Source of the DNA: Streptomyces humicola
GTDB lineage: Bacteria; Actinomycetota; Actinomycetes; Streptomycetales; Streptomycetaceae
Length of the DNA: 64,000 bases
Assembly: GCF_024436035.1 (NCBI RefSeq)
Contig: NZ_JANFNG010000028.1
Coordinates: forward strand, 1 to 64,000
Direction: 5' to 3'
The position numbers were made by a program, and so were the translations under genes. Every line of letters starts with the position of its first letter. The first letter of the stretch is position 1. The notes under the pieces are model-generated. The model worked only from the letters and a program-made list of their open reading frames with translations, had not been told where the DNA came from and searched no databases. Of this stretch, positions 61,401-64,000 are shown in pieces.

Positions 61401-62787
61401 CTTCGACTACGACGCTGCCGGTCGTGAGACGCACCGCCGTCTCGATCACGGCATCCGTCTGGTCCAAGAATGGAACCCCGTCGACCGACTGATCTCCCAG
61501 ACCCTGGAGACGGAGGGGGCCGGTGAGGCAGAGGCTCGGCTGCAGCACCGCACGTACGACTACCGCGAGGACGGCTTCCTGACCGAAATTCGCGAACTCA
61601 ACTCAGGCACCCGACGGTTCGACGTGAACCGAGGCGGCCAGGTAACTGCCGTACATGCTCGCGACTGGAGCGAGACGTACGCGTACGACAGCGCCGGCAA
61701 TCTCAGCCGGGCCTCCGTGCCGGAGTCCTCGATCGGCGACGAGCGCGAGTTCGAAGGAACCCTCATACGACGTACGACCAAGTGTCGTTACGACCACGAC
61801 GACCAGGGTCGTCTTATCCGCGCAACCAAGCGACTGCTAAACGGTCAAGTGCGCATATGGTCGTACACCTGGGACGTGAATGACCGGCTTACAGACGTCG
61901 TGACACCAGACGGTACGCACTGGCACTACGTCTACGACCCGCTGGGACGACGGCTTTCCAAGCAGCGCCTGCAACCCGATGGATCTCATGCCGAGTCGAC
62001 CAGTTTCATCTGGGACGGAACTCGCGTCACCGAACAGATTCAGGCGACGGGGCAAACAACAACGTGGGATTACGCCCTCGACGATCATCGCCCCTTGTAC
62101 CAGATCGATCACGATCCAACGCAGGCGGATTATGACGCTCGCTTCTACGCAATCGTCACTGACCTGGTCGGCGCTCCTGCCGAACTCGTCGGAAGTGACG
62201 GGCGGATTGCCTGGCAACAACGGAGTACCCTTTGGGGATCGACAGCGCCTTCAGCCAGTTCACAGAGCGAGGTCGACTGCCCTCTTCGATTCCCTGGGCA
62301 GTATCACGACCCAGAAACAGGATGGAACTACAACTACTTCCGTCACTACGATCCCGACACGGCGCGCTACGCAACTCCGGATCCGCTTGGACTGGAACCA
62401 GCCGACAATGACTACGCCTACGTATCGAATCCTCTCTTCTGGTTCGATCCGCTAGGACTCGGCGCCTGCCCGCGAACTGCCTCCGCCGCGCAACTTCAAG
62501 ACTTCTACCAGCAAGCGGAGAAGTACGGCAAGGGAGGCATACGAGACCTTGAAAGCGGACGGATCAGGTTCTACGGTGAGGTGTCGCTGGCAAGGAATCC
62601 AGGCGAGATGATCGGACGACGTCTGGTCCGCGAGTGGGATCCGATGACAGGCAACAAGCGAATCTGGCATGAGACGCTCGACAACGAGGGAAACGTTCGA
62701 ATCGTGCGCCCCGACGTCAACGTAACCGGCGGCAAGAAAGTGCATTACATGTTCGACAAGGACGGAAAGTTCACGGGGACATTCTGA
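58474..62787 (+). CDS. WXG/RHS-repeat polymorphic toxin
   Basis: The 1437-aa protein has an N-terminal WXG-type helical domain (about 30-130; LSGVVWEGKAADAFSQRTAK), a hydrophobic helical stretch (130-260) and a DUF6531-like entry (CRQDPVDVVTGDMLLTQRDV). About 25 YD repeats follow (480-1230; e.g. GYDQAGHLTEVINSSGLPLQ). The RHS core ends RYATPDPLGLEPADNDYAYV and FWFDPLGL at residue 1329. The last 108 residues are the variable toxin tip (IRFYGEVSLARNPGEMIGRR, VREWDPMTGNKRIWHETLDN, HYMFDKDGKFTGTF), resembling the polymorphic toxin type 24 tip, whose activity I cannot state. The RHS shell would encase the tip until delivery, probably through a type VII-like route. The immunity gene overlaps by 1 nt. 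From about 60300 on, codons are noticeably less GC-biased. Confidence 0.9.
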   Translation: MDLNPLDIINDLNNAIGHDTASVLEFLHITDPAVKPEGVREVARKWTALAHAVEDSSRDAHDALSGVVWEGKAADAFSQRTAKVQNQAADIANALHQGSGAINQFADAAESLIDEIGKIAAEMIEFEVAGLALSVITAGFSEAASTIAAGERAMKIVELIGKIEEEGGILGNAIKAVMEAIRGLDRVLEALKDIKGVATVAKMAKDGMAFSAFSTLLEDPKALTDPGKLTDILAEGAIAGIGFGVLGKALGKGLKAMSPAALSALSKGLSKLDDLTPARFKLRPEDMEKLQSAIENGAKLCRQDPVDVVTGDMLLTQRDVELPAALPVVLERTHLSSYRSGGWFGRTWASTLDQRLQLDEHGVVFATADGLRLCYPIPQPNIPEYPEHGPRWPLFWDGRHGGRMHITDPTARRTYVFAHPLSTKTDGVIDLPLRAIEDRNGNRITIAYSIGEVPVEIRHDGGYRIAIDRHPDQPRITALRLLDTDGPDTSTTLVRYGYDQAGHLTEVINSSGLPLQFTYDHVGRVTSWTDRNGTIYTYTYDTQGRCIRGEGSNGYQSGTFVYDDANRTTHITNALGHTTTVVYNEAYRPISETDPLGNTTLTEWDADNRLITAITDPLGRTTQNAYDDAGNPTTILRADGSVTDITYNALGLITSVTEPDGAIWRYEHDDRGNRTLVVDPSGSMTKYEYDGHGRPMTVTDALGHTHRIATNNAGLPTAVTDPLGRTTTLERDAFGRLTEMTDPLGHRICHGWTPEGRLSWREAADGSRETWAWDGEGNLTAHTDAAGNTNLYTYSYFDLLASHTTPDGTTYRFTYDAELHLTSVVNPQGRTWSYEYDPAGHLVAETDFNGRRLTYVHDAAGQLVRRTNGAGETVTYQRDLLGRTIERRGGSHSETFQYDSAGRLLRAANNAATVAFEHDQLGRVLTESVNGRQSSYEYDLLGRRTSRQLPSGAVSQWTYDAAGQPTALSVGGHTLTFDYDAAGRETHRRLDHGIRLVQEWNPVDRLISQTLETEGAGEAEARLQHRTYDYREDGFLTEIRELNSGTRRFDVNRGGQVTAVHARDWSETYAYDSAGNLSRASVPESSIGDEREFEGTLIRRTTKCRYDHDDQGRLIRATKRLLNGQVRIWSYTWDVNDRLTDVVTPDGTHWHYVYDPLGRRLSKQRLQPDGSHAESTSFIWDGTRVTEQIQATGQTTTWDYALDDHRPLYQIDHDPTQADYDARFYAIVTDLVGAPAELVGSDGRIAWQQRSTLWGSTAPSASSQSEVDCPLRFPGQYHDPETGWNYNYFRHYDPDTARYATPDPLGLEPADNDYAYVSNPLFWFDPLGLGACPRTASAAQLQDFYQQAEKYGKGGIRDLESGRIRFYGEVSLARNPGEMIGRRLVREWDPMTGNKRIWHETLDNEGNVRIVRPDVNVTGGKKVHYMFDKDGKFTGTF

Positions 62788-63032
62788 TGGACAGCCTCAA
62801 GCAGGAAGTGCACCAACGGCTCCGTCTGCTTGCAGCCGGGCAGGCGGACCCCGGGGAGGTTTCGGATTGGGCACTGGAGAAGATGGAGTCCGAGTCCGAC
62901 GAGCTGCGGGACGAGCGAACGTGGCGTGCCCTGGATCGACTCTCAGGGGCAGACCTCATGACCGGGCCCGGAGTCTACCTCCACAGCCACGAGGACTTCA
63001 GCGACTGGCTTCGTGAGTTCGAAAATCCATAG
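62787..63032 (+). CDS. putative immunity protein for the RHS toxin
   Basis: The 81-aa protein (MDSLKQEVHQRLRLLAAGQA) is acidic and helical. It contains DPGEVSDWALEKMESES, ERTWRALDRLSGADLM and YLHSHEDFSDWLREFEN, a pattern common among small immunity proteins of polymorphic toxins. Its ATG overlaps the toxin TGA (TGATG), which ensures coupled translation. Position alone makes it the likely antidote for the toxin tip. It has no signal peptide, as expected for a cytoplasmic antidote. Confidence 0.78.
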   Translation: MDSLKQEVHQRLRLLAAGQADPGEVSDWALEKMESESDELRDERTWRALDRLSGADLMTGPGVYLHSHEDFSDWLREFENP

Positions 63033-63118
63033 ATGCAGCATCGCCTCTTGCTGCGTCCTTACACCGGACGTGGCGGCACAGGACGAACTGAGCCAAGGCG
63101 TCGCGAAGATTGCAGAGC

Positions 63119-63601
63119 ATGAGTGGCACCGAATCCGTCGTGGCCCTGATCGAACTGCTGCACAACAACCCGGCTACCTGCGACTGGACGGGCGGACTCA
63201 GCACGCAGGACATCGCCCTGGCTGAGGAACAACTCGACGTACAATTCCCCCCGTCCTACCGATACTTCCTCGCCGAGCTGGGAAGCTGCGAAGTAGGCAG
63301 TGAGGAATTTCTCGGTATCTACCGGACGTCTACCCTGGGGGACGCTCTCTTGGGCACCGTCTGCGAAACCCTCGATGCTCGGGCGAACCCTCGATTCCCG
63401 CCCGACCTTGTGGTCATTCAGTACGACGGGATGGGAGGGCTCGTTTCACTCGATGTCTCCCGCAAGGACGACCAAGGCGAGTCACCAGTCGTCGTCTGGG
63501 ACCCCGGCTCCGCTGACCGCGGAGGCCCTGAATTGCTCGCCCAGGACTTCGGCACCTACGCGCTGCGCGAGTGCACCAGAGCCCTGAATCGCCCGGCATG
63601 A
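63119..63601 (+). CDS. SMI1/KNR4 (SUKH) superfamily protein, second immunity candidate
   Basis: The 160-aa protein has a SUKH fold: LSTQDIALAEEQLDVQFPPS followed by YRYFLAELGSCEVGSEEFLG, the usual opening of SMI1/KNR4 proteins, and a C-terminal DFGTYALRECTRAL helix. SUKH proteins are frequent immunity proteins in toxin loci and may neutralise this or an earlier, displaced tip. ATG 63119 is the best start, with only a weak ribosome binding site. It lies 86 bp after the first immunity gene on the same strand. 63602-63788 shows no gene. Confidence 0.83.
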   Translation: MSGTESVVALIELLHNNPATCDWTGGLSTQDIALAEEQLDVQFPPSYRYFLAELGSCEVGSEEFLGIYRTSTLGDALLGTVCETLDARANPRFPPDLVVIQYDGMGGLVSLDVSRKDDQGESPVVVWDPGSADRGGPELLAQDFGTYALRECTRALNRPA

Positions 63602-63788
63602 GCACTTAGAGCGATCCGTCGCCGCGCGCCTCTCGGTGCTCTGCCTCTGAACGAACTCCATAAGGGCGCTGCTCGCAGTCGGCGAAGACTGTAACGACGA
63701 TGCCGTCGGTCGTGAGACCGGGGCGTACTGACGATGATCTGGATAAGGGTGTCGCAGGCGGCGATGGCCCGAGGGGTCCGCGCCCGAC

Positions 63789-64000
63789 CTACGCACAGAG
63801 ATCATGTGCCTTAGCACCTTGCCCTTCAGCGGGCGGGCAGGCCGCCGGAGATCGCTCCATACCAAGAAGCCGAAGTAGGTCCGCGGTGACGACGCGGTAG
63901 GCGTTGCCAAGCCGCAGGACCTTGACCGGGTACTTCCCCTGCTTGGCGAGACCGTACCCGGTGCTGCGACCGATGGCCAGCGCGCGATTCGCTGTGTCCA
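63789..64000 (-). CDS. excisionase-like helix-turn-helix protein (partial, runs off the edge)
   Basis: The visible part reads ANRALAIGRSTGYGLAKQGK, YPVKVLRLGNAYRVVTADLL and RLLGMERSPA before a TAG at 63789. This is the Xis/AlpA-type winged helix of Streptomyces integrative elements, which guides excision and usually precedes the integrase gene. Its 5' end lies beyond 64000. Its presence suggests that an element extends to the right. Confidence 0.75.
   Translation of the reverse strand, partial: DTANRALAIGRSTGYGLAKQGKYPVKVLRLGNAYRVVTADLLRLLGMERSPAACPPAEGQGAKAHDLCA

Noticed and set aside
1-64000. CRISPR arrays and complete rRNA or tRNA genes
   Set aside because: No regularly spaced repeats, no rRNA signatures and no complete cloverleaf were seen on either strand.

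Overview
The window reads as chromosomal DNA of a high-GC actinomycete, most likely a Streptomyces or close relative. The signs are codon third positions dominated by G/C, many GTG starts, apparently leaderless genes with a TAnnnT box 6-7 nt before the start codon, a CdgB-type diguanylate cyclase, an Mbl-like actin homologue, a Pls/PosA-type peptide synthetase and an RHS toxin of actinobacterial layout. No complete tRNA, rRNA or CRISPR array was found. The gene order is a patchwork of housekeeping-like single genes, many decayed genes and small mobile-element scars, as expected of an accessory region.

Layout. 0-8 kb: a membrane-anchored carbohydrate-binding protein, cdgB, a flavin reductase, ArfB, a lytic transglycosylase, an esterase lipoprotein and mbl. 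8-14 kb: two VOC/small genes, a MerR-thioredoxin pair, and a cluster of broken genes (galactose-oxidase type, Tm-1/UPF0261, two SpoIIE phosphatase remnants facing each other, a Clp N-domain). 14-27 kb: an acyltransferase, an SH3-domain secreted protein, a TSUP permease, a PAF-acetylhydrolase-like lipase, a DUF2267 protein, an editing-less threonyl-tRNA synthetase behind a Thr-codon attenuator, a GYD protein, a broken ricin-like gene, a rhomboid protease and a polysaccharide deacetylase. 27-36 kb: a GT39 glycosyltransferase with a Gly-rich insert, a 1323-aa Pls-like NRPS, a BPL_N lipoprotein and a GNAT enzyme. 36-43 kb: an ABC-transporter pseudogene carrying a small internal inversion, integrase scraps, and two identical 44-bp copies of a tRNA-Thr 3' end that bracket a 5-kb stress-type segment (AI-2E permease, CsbD, two related hypothetical proteins, DUF6131, SpoIIE phosphatase).

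43-53 kb: small secreted Asn-Gly repeat proteins, a RAMA-CBS-HEPN protein that looks like an unrecognised defence or stress effector, a WD40 scrap with an ARMT1/DUF89 phosphatase, and a frameshifted archaeal-type aspartyl-tRNA synthetase preceded by a convincing T-box leader. 53-64 kb: a three-domain secreted protein (transglycosylase-like, golvesin, SGNH hydrolase), then a polymorphic toxin locus: a small helical partner, a 1437-aa WXG/RHS toxin, a coupled immunity candidate and a SUKH protein. An excisionase-like gene runs off the right edge.

The strongest leads are regulatory: two extra aminoacyl-tRNA synthetases in one window, each with a different amino-acid-sensing leader (ribosome-mediated attenuation for thrS, T-box for aspS). 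The best candidate for an undescribed protein system is the RAMA-CBS-HEPN gene at 45969-47372. Several genes carry single frameshifts; most also show other decay, but sequencing error cannot be excluded from the sequence alone.
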